A DNA stretch of 64,000 nt from Climacteris rufus (lineage: Eukaryota > Chordata > Aves > Passeriformes > Climacteridae), in NCBI GenBank assembly GCA_013398175.1, contig VZRZ01002353.1, positions 62,334 to 126,333 of the forward strand, written 5' to 3'. The notes beneath the pieces were generated by a model. It did not search any database. It was not told where the DNA came from and saw only the letters and a program-made list of their open reading frames with translations. The position numbers and the translations under genes were made by a program. Shown piece after piece: positions 47,245 to 58,780 of this stretch (positions are counted from its first letter, which is position 1; every line of letters begins with the position of its first letter).

Positions 47245-50200
47245 CTGCAAAGAGAAGTCAGAGAAGTCAACAAAACAACTGAAGCCAAAAGCTTTTACAG
47301 AGATTTGAGGATGCTGTCTTCTTAAAGTGAACAGACCAGGATCCTAAGTGAAAAACAGTGCTTTTTTTTCAGAGATCCTGCAAAAATTAAGGTATCTTTG
47401 CAACATCTCATGAGAATCAAACTGCAAAAGTATAATGTGACCTCCTCTAGGCATACTCTGTCTCCTTCTCCCATGTGCAAGAAAAGAAGTTGTGATCATT
47501 TTTCTGCTGCATCAAACATGTTGTATCAATCCTCTCTCACTGGTTATGAGACAGCAACACACCACCCAAGTGCAAGCTTTCTCAGAGGAGCTTCAGCACT
47601 TTCACATCATAATTCCTCACTAGCACCATCTCATTGTCTCTGAGCTGAAGAGGGCACTTGGGAGACAAAAATTCCCTCTGCAGCTCCTACAGCGTTGGTG
47701 GAACCACTCCATTATGACTACTGGTTGAAGGTTTAAAATATCTTCAAATAAATCAATGTATTCCAGTTCTGGCTCTGCAGAAACTGGTTCCTCCCACAGA
47801 AATTATTTCCTCCCACAGCAAGAATCACAGGTTTTCCCTCTAAACCCTTAAGCATGGCTGATGCCTTGTTCCATTCAAGCATATATTCTAGAAAAATCTG
47901 GTTTGGAGAGGACCTCTAGAAGGCATTTGATCAAACACTCTCTTCAAAACAGGAGCAACCTTTGACAAAGAACATGTTGCTCATGTCCCTGCTCGTCTGA
48001 GTTTTAAGTAATCCCAAGGAAACCCCACATCCTGGTATCTTGCTTTCTGTGTGCTAAACTAAGAAGGATGAGGGCTGAACATGGAGCTGAAAACAAGTCC
48101 ATTGACCATGCTGTGTTCAGCTGGATGCTCAAAGCTCTTTGGTAATGCCTGACCAGAGTATGGAATCCTTTGAAATAAGACTGCTTGTCAGCAAGTCTGA
48201 ATGGGGTCAGTATACTTGCTGGAGATTGTTCACAGTTATTTCCCAAGAACACAGTTCTGCTGGCTTTCCTCACAGAGCATAGTAATGACATTCTTAGGAA
48301 GCATCAATGAACGGGAAGAGGATCGTTGTCCAAGCTGCAGCTGACAGAACCTACTTTAACTGCACAGGGTAGCACTTTTGAATACATAAAAGTGAAAGAC
48401 TGTCTGCAAAAACCAGTGCAGCTATTTGCTTGGTTTTCCAAGCCCCTGACAAGCAGCCCAACTAGATAAAAAAAACTGTAAGAAGCAAGCAAAGGTTCCT
48501 AAAATGTGCTGAGGATTACCCCTGCCCAGCTGAGACGGAACCAGTTAGAGGTGTGCAAGAACCTGAACCTCACTGTTGACCATCTTCTGCCTTCCTCTCA
48601 CCCCAGGAACTGGCAGGGCACCTCCTCAGACATTAGTGGGCTAGATTTAGCGTTTAACAGATTAGCATGAAAAAAGGCTATTGATGCTTTTTACCCACCT
48701 TGAGAGAAAAAGAAGTCAAGGTAGTTGCAAGCCTGCCCTGATCGAGAAGCCACTGTTGTGCCACCGTGCTCACCAGAATGGGAGCTGCAAGTAAAGCCTC
48801 AGAGTGTGAGCATGGCAAAGTGAGGTTCTCCTCATGAGGATGGCTGTACCTGGGAGAAACGATGGGCCAACCTATCGAGTTGTGGGATGCTGCTGCTTTG
48901 GGCTGTGGAAGATAAGTGTATAGCTGACGAATACCTATGCCCTTATGAAGACCTCACTGTCCTCTTTTAGCAGGATAACCTGCTTTGGGTACCCCTTTTT
49001 AAATTGGTCTCTGTCCAGTGCAAACAGAGAAGCAGTAACTATGCATATGCTATATTACTGAGAAGGCAATGTATGTTTCCTCTTTCTCATACAGTCAGTG
49101 AGTCGATCTTGCCTTAGCAGCCAAAGCAGAATGCAGGAATTGTTTGCTGGTAGCCAACTGGCACATGCACCCCTTTGAGGAGGTGGTGAGACACCGGCAT
49201 AGCTCATCCATTATTTGAGAAAATGTAAGACTCACACTACATTTCCTTTCCAATCTTTTCGCTATGCATTTACTGTACATCTTGGAGAACGGACAATTTA
49301 CACGTTGAAGGCTTAGCAGGCAGTCTGAGGGCATCTAACTACCTTGTCCCTGTCTTGACAGAGTTAGAGAGGCCGTTAAGGGAGATGATAGCCTTAATTT
49401 CCACAGAAATAGATTACACTGTAGTGACCAATATTACCAAATGGACTAAATACAAGATGAACGTATTTCAGAAATGCTTTGCATTTACGGTATATCTTTA
49501 CGGGATGAGAACAAGGGAGAAAACACGTGTTTATTTAAAAAAACACAAACAAACAAACCCAGATCAGATAAGACATCTCTAATACATTTCCTGATCCTTA
49601 CAAAATGTTATTTTCGAGGTATTTCTGATTTGCTTAATTTTCTGTACCCTTAAAAATATCCTTATCAGGTTTGCCTAAAATTTTTTCTTCTGATTTTGAA
49701 AACTCATCCCACCGAATTTTACATCTTTATCATCAGGATACCGCACAGATCCCAACTCTTAGGTTTTGCACAAGGACAGTTTCCTTGTACAGCACAGGTC
49801 GTAGCGACGCATCTCACTGGGCTGTGAGACACAGGGACAGACCCGGAAAACGAGATTTCAGTGATTTAAATCAAAGTGCTGCTACTAACCCATGGAGAAT
49901 TACCCTCTGCTGGCTAACACTGAGCATGTTGTATTTTTCCCCTCTGTCTTTTTGAGAGCATTTCTGGCCGCCGGTGTCAGGCGGCTCCATCCCCGGGCTG
50001 GGGCGGTGGGCGGTGTCACACCCGAGCCGGTCGCGGGGCAGCCGGCCGCTCACCTGGCCGGACCCGGTGCTTCCCTGCCTCTTAGGCTGTGCTTTAGCTG
50101 CTTTTTCCCCATCGGAATACCCCTTGCCCGCTACGCTGAGGGCTCGGGGACGACCAGGCGGAAGGCACGCCTTGTCTCCAACCCTTCATGGGAACCGCCG

Positions 50201-53200
50201 CGACCGGGATTTTCGTTTGTCTAAAATCGGCACAAAGTAGCCATCGTCAAATAAACAAACATTTGTCAAGATACATTGTAAATGTCCCTATGTGGGCATT
50301 GAATTGTAGAAATATTGCATGCATGTGTTAATCGCAAATGTTTGTATTTTCAGGTACAAAAATAATTTAGAATGCATTTAGAACCTACTGCTCTTCACCA
50401 AAGCTTGCTTTTTTTTTTTTTTTCCTAACTGGTAAGTTTCATATGAGGATGTTCTAGGTTTCCAGAAAAAAACTTCGTCCTCAGGCATTTTCTACGTTTG
50501 TGGGGTTTGGGTGTTGTATTTTTTTATATGTGAGGGGTTTTGCATTTCGGCAGAGGGTTTTTTGGGTTTTTTGGTTTTGTTTTGCCGGGCTTGTTTCTTT
50601 GTGTGGTTCTGGGGTTAGTTTTTGGTTTTTTTTTTTTTTTTTTTTGGGAGGGTTGTTTTGGTTTGTTTCGGTTTTTTCTCTCTCTCTCTCTGTGTGTGTG
50701 TGTACACTGGGCTTTTTCTCCTCAACACCTTCTATTTCAAATTGACTGCATTTAAGTATCCAGTTTGCTATCCCTGGAAAAATTAGGGAAACTTTTTTCT
50801 TACTGATATAAAGGATGGGGATTATTCATAAAATTATATGCACGCAGAGACAGATACAAATCCAGATCTACCGAAATGCAGTGCAAATACAGATACACAT
50901 GAAATAAACCAGTGGGAGAACCATATGTACATCTGCAATAAAATACAAATTAATAAATAAAACTGATATGAATTTGGAGCAATATATACCCCAATTCTCC
51001 TTAACTATTTATACATTAAGGATCACGAGTCAAAAGTTGCAAAGGGGCCAAATAAAACTAAAATAGGTGTGAGAGAGAAGCTGTTCTCTTTAAGTTAATA
51101 ACTTGTTTGGAAAACTTAGTCTCATACTTCGGAAACAAATTTGCTTCCTCAGTATTCCAACAGCTGACTCTCTGTTAAAACAGGTTGTTCTTTGACTGTT
51201 AGGACAGCTCTTTTCGCAACACAGATTTTCTTGTGTCACAAAAGTACCTGTTATTTTCCTTATTTTTTTAATTAGGAAAAGTGATACCAGAACTAGCATA
51301 AACGCACAAAAAGCTAAGGTTATGGCGGCAGGGGTGTGTGTGTGTGTGTGTTTATTTTGAGGTGACTTTTTTGGCTGGTGGATTTGATTTTTTTTTTCTC
51401 TTGCTGTCTGTTTGGAGGAGTCAGGTGTGGTTTTCATGTGGTTTGTTGTTTTTTGTTTGGTTGGTTGGTTGGTTGGTTTGGTTTGGTTTGATTTTCTGTT
51501 TTTTTTTAAAATTACTTTCACTTCAGGCTTTATTTCCTGTCTTCTAAGGTCTAAGGTACCCTGTAGGAGACTAATCACTGTTCTCAAACTAACACAGAGA
51601 CAGCTGTGTTGCACTAAGGAGCTGGCTCCGAAAATATCAAATGACCGAATATAGCATTATATTGTTTACAAGCCTTTATGACTACAAGTAAGAGAAACGT
51701 AACGCGCACTCATGTGGGCGAGGAAAGTTCATGAGCACGGTATCAGGAGGAAGAATCATTCCAGGTTAGCAGAGGGAGATGCAACAGGGGTCGTTTCTAG
51801 AACAGAACTTCGCAACCGTCTCACCGAAATGGCCGATTGTGGCAGGAATTAAAGCAAACGGATCAGATTTTACCATATATCGGGAAATATCCCCTCTGCA
51901 GTGAAAAAACTTTTCTCAAGAATAATATCCTCTCTGGGGGAGGGTGTGTGTGTGTGTGTGTGTTTTAAAAATCGGGTGGACAGGAGGATCATCCTCTGTT
52001 TTGACGATGATTTTAATGCTGTTAATGGGGAGAGAGGGAAGAGAAACTCCCGCCGCTTAGAGCACGCAGGATAGTTGGAAGTAAAAAAGTTGTGTGGTTA
52101 AACATTATCTAGTGGCAGGTGACAGGAGGAACCTCTAAGGAGACCATTTTCTGCTTTGGTCTTCATGCGTCCTCATGTTCATAAAAAGTGGGGAATAAAC
52201 CCGTCTGTGACAATCAGGGACCAGGTACCAGGCGGGTGAGGTCTGTGTAACTAGAACGGCTTTCCAGTGGTGCCGGGGTGCCCCGGGCCTCCCAACCTGG
52301 CCTCACCGCAGGTGGGAACGGGGACAGGTGAAGCACCGAGGGCCTTGATTAATGGAGATCTCCTCCGTTATGTTTTGGTTTTTGGTTGTTGGTTTTGTTG
52401 TTTGGTTTTGGTTTGTTGTTTTTTTTTGTTTTGTTGTTTTTTTTTTTTTTTCTCTCCGTAAAAGCTGTTAGCAGAAAATGCTGACTAGCTGGCAAGGAAG
52501 AATTTCTCATCAATACGCCTTGATTGTATTGTGCAAACAAAATACCTGTTGCTTGGTAACATTTCATTTGAGCCTGACCTTCTCCAAAAGTTATTGCTAT
52601 CAGATTCGATTTACATTCTCCTCCCGTGATTACTGTAATCTTTTAAACCGGGATGTTCATATATCAGGGGGAAGGAAAGTTGAGCATGCAAGTTAATATC
52701 GTTCCTATCCGACAGATTTATATCATGCTGGCGGATAGGAACTTTCACTTTCTGGAAGAAGCCAAGGCGGGTTTTTCCTCCTTCTCCCCCCACGCCCTCG
52801 GCCTTAACCCCCGTCACTTCCACGCAGGGAGGAGGTCGCGGCCAAGAGCCACCGCGGGTATGGGAGGTGGAGAGGCTCCACGCCGGCGGGAGGCTACGAC
52901 CAGTCGCAAATTTGGGCAAAGACCCCCAAGTCCGGCCCTAGGGAGCGGCCGGCGGAATCGAGCCGGGGTGCCGGAGGGCAGGCAGGCAATGCCAAGGGCC
53001 CGACAAGGGGAAGTGGGTCCCAAACCACAGGCGTCTTCGCCACACTGTCGGACTCAGCCGTGCCGCCGCCTCGGGCCCGGTGTGTGTCTGCTCCAGTGCT
53101 GGAGGAGCAGAGGCCCATGCCGAGGCCCTGGTGGACGGCTCCGTGGCCGGACTGGCTCTATACGGCACAAGTGCCCATGCGGGGGTAGCCCCGGGTTCGC

Positions 53201-54086
53201 CATTCGCCTCCCAGGTCACCGCGTAAAATTTTGTCACAGTCTCCGCTTGGCAGCGGAGCGCACTGGGCTGGCAGCAGCCTGCCTGCCCAGCATCCCTGCT
53301 GCGGAAGACTCCCGCTCGGACAGCGGTTCCGGAGTGATGGTTTTGCCTCCAGAACCGCGTGTTACCGACAGGCCGCACTCACAAGGTGTCGATTGCAGGC
53401 GGCGGTTTCAGTACTCCCAGTCTGTCGCAAGCCGCCCCGGGCGCGACCCGAAGGGACAGGCCTGTGCAGGAGGACTGGATTGCCCCTCCTCATACCCTGC
53501 CACCATCCCACTTTCCCCGGTCATCCTTGCCTCGCAGAAGCCTCCCGGTTCCTGGCGCCGGTTTTGATCCGAGGCTGTCTGAGGAGACGAGGACGAGGTC
53601 CCGCAGCCCGATGTCCGGGGTGCGGGAAGCCGGGAAGCGACTCCAGCCCGCGAGCGGGACGCGAGGGGCATAAAGACATGCGGCTGTGATCCACGCGGGA
53701 TGCGGCTCGTTCCCGGCCGGCCTGGGCAGCATGCCCAGAAGCGGCACGTCGGGGAGCCGGCTGGCAGCGGCGACGTTCGCCATCGCCTCCACTAGTCTCG
53801 GCGGACGCGATCCCGGCTGGGGAGAAGGCCAGTCAGTGTGCGGACCCTTGCTTTTTACGAGCGACAGAGTGCACCCGACAGAATTCCTGTCCATTCCCTT
53901 TCCACGGCGCCTGTCGGGAGGAAGGGAAAACCTTCGCCTTTCCTCGTCCCGGCTCCATCCCCCGAGACTCGACCGTCGGGGTCCCGGCCCTCCCTTTCCC
54001 TCCTGCCCCGGTACCGCGGTGCCCAGCCCGGCCCGGCCTCACCTGCCTTGGGGAGCGGCCCCGGGAGCGCGGGAGTCGGCTCGGCG
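46280..54086 (-). CDS. DMRT3: DMRT3, DM-domain transcription factor (partial: exon 1 mostly in gap)
   Basis: Exon 2 (47244-46280) encodes about 320 residues to TAA and is intact. It begins MNEEQLGDSSGADNAE, has SDKDTDQRNSPD and CFTPESPEIVSVDE motifs, then a DMA domain (NRPPLEVLKKIFPNQ...VEVLLSS, about 46954-46835), and ends DDYEERSDSSDSRILNTSS, all diagnostic of DMRT3. The methionine at 47242 is internal: it follows the acceptor TTTGCAG and the two bases AC. Exon 1 is represented only by its last 44 nt (54086-54043), which read AEPTPALPGPLPKA plus G before donor GTGAGG; G joined to AC restores an Asp codon. The DM domain and start codon fall in the 551-bp gap. The intron is about 6.8 kb. In other vertebrates the protein specifies spinal interneurons. 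Confidence 0.95.
47900..48050 (-). mobile_element. Degraded CR1 LINE 3' fragment
   Basis: GGAGAGGACCTCTAGAAGGC, then an AACAGGAGCAACC segment, then GTTGCTCATGTCCCTGCTCG and TGAGTTTTAAGTAATCCCAA follow, in order, the complement of the CR1 3' region, with many substitutions. An old copy inside DMRT3 intron 1, sense to the gene. Confidence 0.6.
50490..50705 (+). repeat. G/T-rich simple block with T20, CT and GT runs
   Basis: The + strand is nearly free of A and poor in C: GGGTTTTTTGG-like units, a 20-T run (50626-50645), a CT run (50678-50691) and a GT run (50691-50704). Open frames through it are artefacts. Confidence 0.85.
51334..51512 (+). repeat. GT microsatellite and GGTT-repeat block
   Basis: (GT)9 at 51334-51351, then a G/T-rich stretch with GGTT tetranucleotides and GGTTT units (about 51446-51490) and a T run. 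Same strand bias as the block at 50490. Confidence 0.85.
51944..51962 (+). repeat. GT microsatellite
   Basis: Uninterrupted GT dinucleotides in DMRT3 intron 1. Confidence 0.9.
52368..52455 (+). repeat. G/T-rich simple block with poly(T)
   Basis: TTGG/TTTG-rich sequence ending in runs of T. It is the third block in intron 1 with G and T on the + strand. Confidence 0.85.
52701..52742. repeat. Perfect 11-bp inverted repeat, 20-nt spacer
   Basis: GTTCCTATCCG at 52701-52711 and its exact reverse complement at 52732-52742. RNA from either strand could form an 11-bp stem with a 20-nt loop. It could also be two inverted copies of a protein-binding site. Confidence 0.9.
54043..54086 (-). CDS. DMRT3: DMRT3 exon 1, 3' remnant beside the gap
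   Basis: The last 14 codons plus one base of exon 1, ending AAGGCAG before the donor GTGAGG (intron starts at 54042). The reading matches the proline-rich end of DMRT3 exon 1 in other vertebrates and its phase fits exon 2. The rest of the exon, including the zinc module, is N. Confidence 0.8.
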
Positions 54087-54637
54087 NNNNNNNNNNNNNN
54101 NNNNNNNNNNNNNNNNNNNNNNNNNNNNNNNNNNNNNNNNNNNNNNNNNNNNNNNNNNNNNNNNNNNNNNNNNNNNNNNNNNNNNNNNNNNNNNNNNNNN
54201 NNNNNNNNNNNNNNNNNNNNNNNNNNNNNNNNNNNNNNNNNNNNNNNNNNNNNNNNNNNNNNNNNNNNNNNNNNNNNNNNNNNNNNNNNNNNNNNNNNNN
54301 NNNNNNNNNNNNNNNNNNNNNNNNNNNNNNNNNNNNNNNNNNNNNNNNNNNNNNNNNNNNNNNNNNNNNNNNNNNNNNNNNNNNNNNNNNNNNNNNNNNN
54401 NNNNNNNNNNNNNNNNNNNNNNNNNNNNNNNNNNNNNNNNNNNNNNNNNNNNNNNNNNNNNNNNNNNNNNNNNNNNNNNNNNNNNNNNNNNNNNNNNNNN
54501 NNNNNNNNNNNNNNNNNNNNNNNNNNNNNNNNNNNNNNNNNNNNNNNNNNNNNNNNNNNNNNNNNNNNNNNNNNNNNNNNNNNNNNNNNNNNNNNNNNNN
54601 NNNNNNNNNNNNNNNNNNNNNNNNNNNNNNNNNNNNN
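54087..54637. other. Assembly gap (551 N) over DMRT3 exon 1
   Basis: Run of N that removes the DMRT3 start codon, DM domain and part of the 5' UTR. Its size fits a missing coding part of roughly 400 nt plus leader. Confidence 0.97.
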
Positions 54638-56339
54638 CTGCCGCTGCCCGCGCCGCCCCGCTGAGCCCAGAGCCCCTCAGCCCGCCCCCGCCCCGCGCCC
54701 GCCCCCACTACCACCCTCCTTCCCCGCCGCCGACAGGGGGATGGAGGGAGAGAAGAGGGAGAAAGGGAGGGAGGGAAGCGGGGGGGCCTCTGCCCCGCCG
54801 TCGGGGCGGCGGCTGTGCCCGTGCCGTGCCATGCCGAAGCGGGGGACCCGTGGCTGATGTCAACCACCCCCCCTGCCCCCGGCACGGCTCAGCCCCCGAA
54901 TTCACCCCAGGCTGAGGGATGAGAGAGGTCTAGGACGTTTCCCCGGCCTCCGCACCGTTCCCGCCTCGAAGGCCCACGGGACACTGCTTTTGGTGGCCCG
55001 GTGTATGGCTGCTACCGCCTGTAGCCCAGCCCTGCGGGGTGTCGAGATCAAAGTTTTATCAAAGTTTTGCAGCCGCGAAGGGCTGCCCGGAGCAGGAGCT
55101 GCCCGGGACAGGGAGCTGCCCAGAACAACGGTGCCGAGCCGAGCCGGGTCGCGGCCGCGTCCCCGCGGGATGGTGCCGCAGAGCTGGAGCCGGCAGCTGC
55201 CCCCGACGGGCCCGCTGCCTCTCCTGCGTCCCGCGCTAAAACAGCTACCTAAACGCAAACGACGGCTATAGAAAGGAACGTGAAATTCAGGGCAAGTCAG
55301 TTTGCTTGAAAACTAAATGATGTTTATGATGCGGCGGACGTGTAGTCTTCTGTATCTCCGGACGAGGAGGGGTTTCTCGCTGAAACACAGGTATTTCCCA
55401 TGTGACAGCGAGAACTTGAATCCAAATGTAATATATTGGTGGGGGGAAAATAAAAGTTGTATTGTGACTGGGGGGAAAAAATTACTGCAAGCGCTTATCC
55501 ACCCGCAGCACAGCGTCCGCAGGCGGGCAGGGGCTGCTGCTTGGACCCGAACCCATTTCGTTGCCTCAAGATCTCCCCTGCTCTTCCCAAGCATCTCTCC
55601 ACCGTAGCCGCTACACGAAATAAAGCATTTAGCGAGGCTACATAACTAGGAAAGCACGTTTAAAACTCGGAAACTATTTCGTCGGAGAGAATAAAAGGCA
55701 CAGCGTATGCTACGAAAGTATCTGAGTGGTATTTCATTACTAGGCTCTTTTCTCATTACTTTTCTACTTCTAAAGGAAGAGTGATTCAGCGCGATGTTTC
55801 TCCCCAGGGCCGTGCGCGCGGTGTGAGGAGGATGAGGACTCCCTCGGTTACCGCACCGAGCCAGGGAGGTGAACCGGAGCAGATACGGGGCACAGTGCGT
55901 TTTCTCGCTGTGCCAGCAGAACTTCAATTTTTTGCTGCCGCGGTGCATGCAATATATATGTCCCTGAGGCTTGCAACTGGCCTCCACCGCGGGGCCGCTT
56001 TCACACTCGTGGGTCCCCATGGAGGGGAGAAAAAGAAAGAAGCGGTGCCTCCTCCGCCGACCAAACACTCAACTATCACAAAATTACGTGAAAGACGATG
56101 CGCACCCATCCTTGGGAATCCGTTCCCCCAAAACGAAGAAATGGGGTGAAAATGGTTGCCGGGGTGGTGGTGGAAAACCCTCCTTTCCCACTTGCAGGAG
56201 AGGGTCCTGGGAGGCGCCCCCGTCACCGCAGCCGGCCGGGTGGCTGCCAGCTCCCGAGCCGAGGTGCCCGGCGCGGCGGTAGGCTGGCTGGGGGACGGGG
56301 CCCCCGCTCTCGCTTGGCTGCACATCGGGCGTTTAGGCT

Positions 56340-56770
56340 GAAATACCCGTTTGATATAATGCTGTAATCCTTTTCTCATATTTGACGGGAATGGTTTCCA
56401 TGTCCTACTATTTGACAACATCTACCCATATGGCCAGATTCGTATTTATGTTAGCAAAACCTCCCCTGCCCTGAAGTCCATTGTAACCCAACACCTGACA
56501 ACCCCGGTTCCCATTTCTGCTCGCCGAAAAGGTTTATTCAAGCACATAATGGGATCCCAGCAGAAAGCTTTTCAGACGAAAGGGCGATGGTAAACTGCAC
56601 CACATGAACTCCGTTTCCAGGGCTATTAAGCCTTTAATTGGAAAATAGCAGAGGAAATTTCAAGGTGGCTATGAGGTGTTAGCAGTTAGCGCCCAGAAAA
56701 ATAGACTGAAAGAGAATGAATGTGCGAAACATATGCTGCAAATAAATATTTAGCGCAAAGGGACCGGCTC
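56340..56770. promoter_or_regulatory. Candidate conserved regulatory element, DMRT1-DMRT3 interval
   Basis: AT-rich stretch inside CpG-rich DNA with homeodomain-type TTTAATTGG (about 56633), a T-box-like AGGTGTTAGCA (about 56675) and CATATTTG/CCATATGG motifs. Non-repetitive and site-dense; assigned on appearance only. Confidence 0.35.
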
Positions 56771-57494
56771 GACAAAAAGGGACGAAGAGACGCCGCGAAC
56801 CGGGCAGGGCGGGGGGCGGGCTGGAAACTGAAAACCGGCCCGAATCCGCTGGCTTTTCGTGACTTTTCGATGTAGAGCCACCCGGATGACACGGCACTGC
56901 CGCCCGGCCGCGGGAACGCGCCGTGAGCCGCGTCCAGCCGGGCGCAGAGGCTGCCGCAGGGGCTGCCGTGCCCGGATGCCCCGCGGTTCCCCGGGTACCG
57001 CGCTCGGAGGACGGGGTCGGGGCGGGGGGCAGTGTTCACTACTGCTTCCACTACTCTAAAGTAAGCCTTTGGGGAGGGAGCGTTCGCGGGATGACGGCCA
57101 CGCTGAGCGAGTGCGAACGGCAGGATTAGTTCAGTTACACCTCACCCGAACTGCTTTTGGGCATTGCCTGCGTTACAGGGAAAAGACAGGAATAAATTAT
57201 GCATGATTTCCAGCTCGAAGAGCGACTCTGACTGTCTCTGACAGTCTGTGCTAGCATATAGTAAGGAGATAGAAGAGCACAGTGCCAGCTGTGCTGGGCT
57301 GCGTGGTGGGGCGTCCGGCTAGAGCGGGGCGAAACTTCCACAGAAAACTTCGAGGAAAACACGAATTCCGCACAGGGTCACACAAACTAGCAGTCAAAGC
57401 TGCCTGGCGAGCGGCGAGGAACGCACTTTTTGAGAGGAGTAGCATTAATAAAGGTCACTGCTTACCAACCAGCTAGAGACACTTGGGGAGAGGG

Positions 57495-57700
57495 CAACTT
57501 GCAGTGCGGTGGAAAAACAAAGTAAAACCAAACAAAAATGATCCCCCCAAACGACAATTTCCCCAAACAATAAAGGGAACATAAACAGACGAAACCCAAC
57601 AGTACCAACAAAGAAACCACACAAATACACATAAAAACAAAATCCAACCAAACCAACCCATTGAAACCAAAACTGCTCCAAACCCCCAAAAAACCGTGAA
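57495..57700. repeat. A/C-rich low-complexity block
   Basis: The + strand is mainly A and C (AACCAAAC, CCCCCCAAAC, ACACAAATACAC). The strand bias is opposite to that of the DMRT3 intron blocks. The long minus-strand frame through it is not a gene. Confidence 0.75.
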
Positions 57701-58780
57701 AACTCTCCGTGCTCCGTGGACACCCCCGTCAGCCCCGCTCGGAGTAGTCCCAGAGGTCAAAAGGCGGCACGTCCCGGGCCATGCAAATAGAACACACCCA
57801 CGGACACGCCAGGGCGAAGTGCCAGGGCCGCGCACCCGTGCCCTGCACGGCCACGTCCCGTCAGGGGCAGCCCACCCAGCCCCGCATCCACCTGGGGCTG
57901 GCGCTCCCAGCTGGAGCCACTGCCTTCCCACAGGAGGAGGCCCAAGTGTTCCCGGAAGATCCCCCCGCATCTCCCCACTCCTGCTGGTGTGGAACATGCA
58001 GGCATGTGTCCCTCGGCCGTCCTTCCTCGGCGATCTTTTCGTCCCAGGTTCCCTCAATGCCGAACGTGCATTACTCTCCAAAACTTGGTGCTCCAGGCAG
58101 GATTTCCCCCGTCTTCTGGAGGATGCTGTTTGTTCCCCCCGTAACTTATTCCCGACGCCCTTGTCACCAACCAGGTCCCACACTGGTTTATATATATATA
58201 TATAAAGAGCATTGCTTTTTTGCCCCAGTCCCCATTTTCCCGTGTGCCACAGCGGGGTAAAACCCTCCTCCTTTGTCCCAAGGACTGCTACCCGCTCGGC
58301 GCGGCGACCAGGAGCGGACCCAGGCCGCCAGCGGCGTGAGCCTCTCCGAGGGGCATGCAGCCCCCAGCGCCCTGGCAGCGGACCATGCCTGCCTCGCCCG
58401 GCTCCCGCGGCAGGGCGAGGAGACCCCTCGCTCCCGGCGGGTGCTCCGAGCACGGCAGCGGACCGGTCCCCCTTTCTGCACCAAGAGCGGGCCGGCAGCA
58501 TCGCCTGGAGTGGCTGCGAGGCAGCCCAGGCAGGCAGCTTCCCGCCCGCGGTTGTAACACCCCTCCTTATCCCCTGTGCTCGGGGAGGATGGGGGGAGAG
58601 GAGAAGGGAGCCGTGAAACGTTCTCCAGAAATTAAGAAGCTGTATTTTTGTAAGGCCTGAGGACTGACAGAGCAGGGGTCCCACCTGCTGTGCCCTCCGG
58701 GGAGCCGCGCCGCCGACACGGTGGTGGTGGCGGCAGCGGCAGAAGGGCACGGAGCCGCGGGAGCAGGCTGACAAGTGTGA
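57701..58780. promoter_or_regulatory. CpG-rich block downstream of DMRT1
   Basis: GC-rich, CpG-rich sequence less than 2 kb past the DMRT1 poly(A) signal. It has a long minus-strand open frame (57473-58774) with no recognisable domain, which I attribute to base composition. A 20-bp TA palindrome interrupts it at 58187-58206. Confidence 0.45.

Larger units (their letters stand above)
47247..54041 (-). other. DMRT3: DMRT3 intron 1
   Basis: About 6.8 kb. It contains an old CR1 fragment, three G/T-rich simple blocks, a stretch with forkhead-like sites (about 50225-50400), a perfect inverted repeat (52701-52742) and a CpG-rich 3' part (from about 52780). No additional exon could be supported. Confidence 0.8.
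52780..57120. promoter_or_regulatory. CpG-rich promoter region of DMRT3 and upstream
   Basis: Dense CpG over 52780-54086 and 54638-55260, with further CpG-rich patches at 55500-57120. Minus-strand GC boxes (GGGGCGGG type) lie at about 54680-54710, just upstream of the gap that hides exon 1. Typical of a CpG-island promoter. Long open frames in both directions are compositional. Confidence 0.7.

Noticed and set aside
53686..54915. Long open frames spanning N
   Set aside because: Their length comes from 551 N; only the 44-nt DMRT3 exon 1 remnant could be supported.
57473..58774. 433-codon minus-strand open frame
   Set aside because: It crosses A/C-rich low-complexity DNA and a CpG-rich block, has no domain, and lies directly downstream of the DMRT1 3' end.
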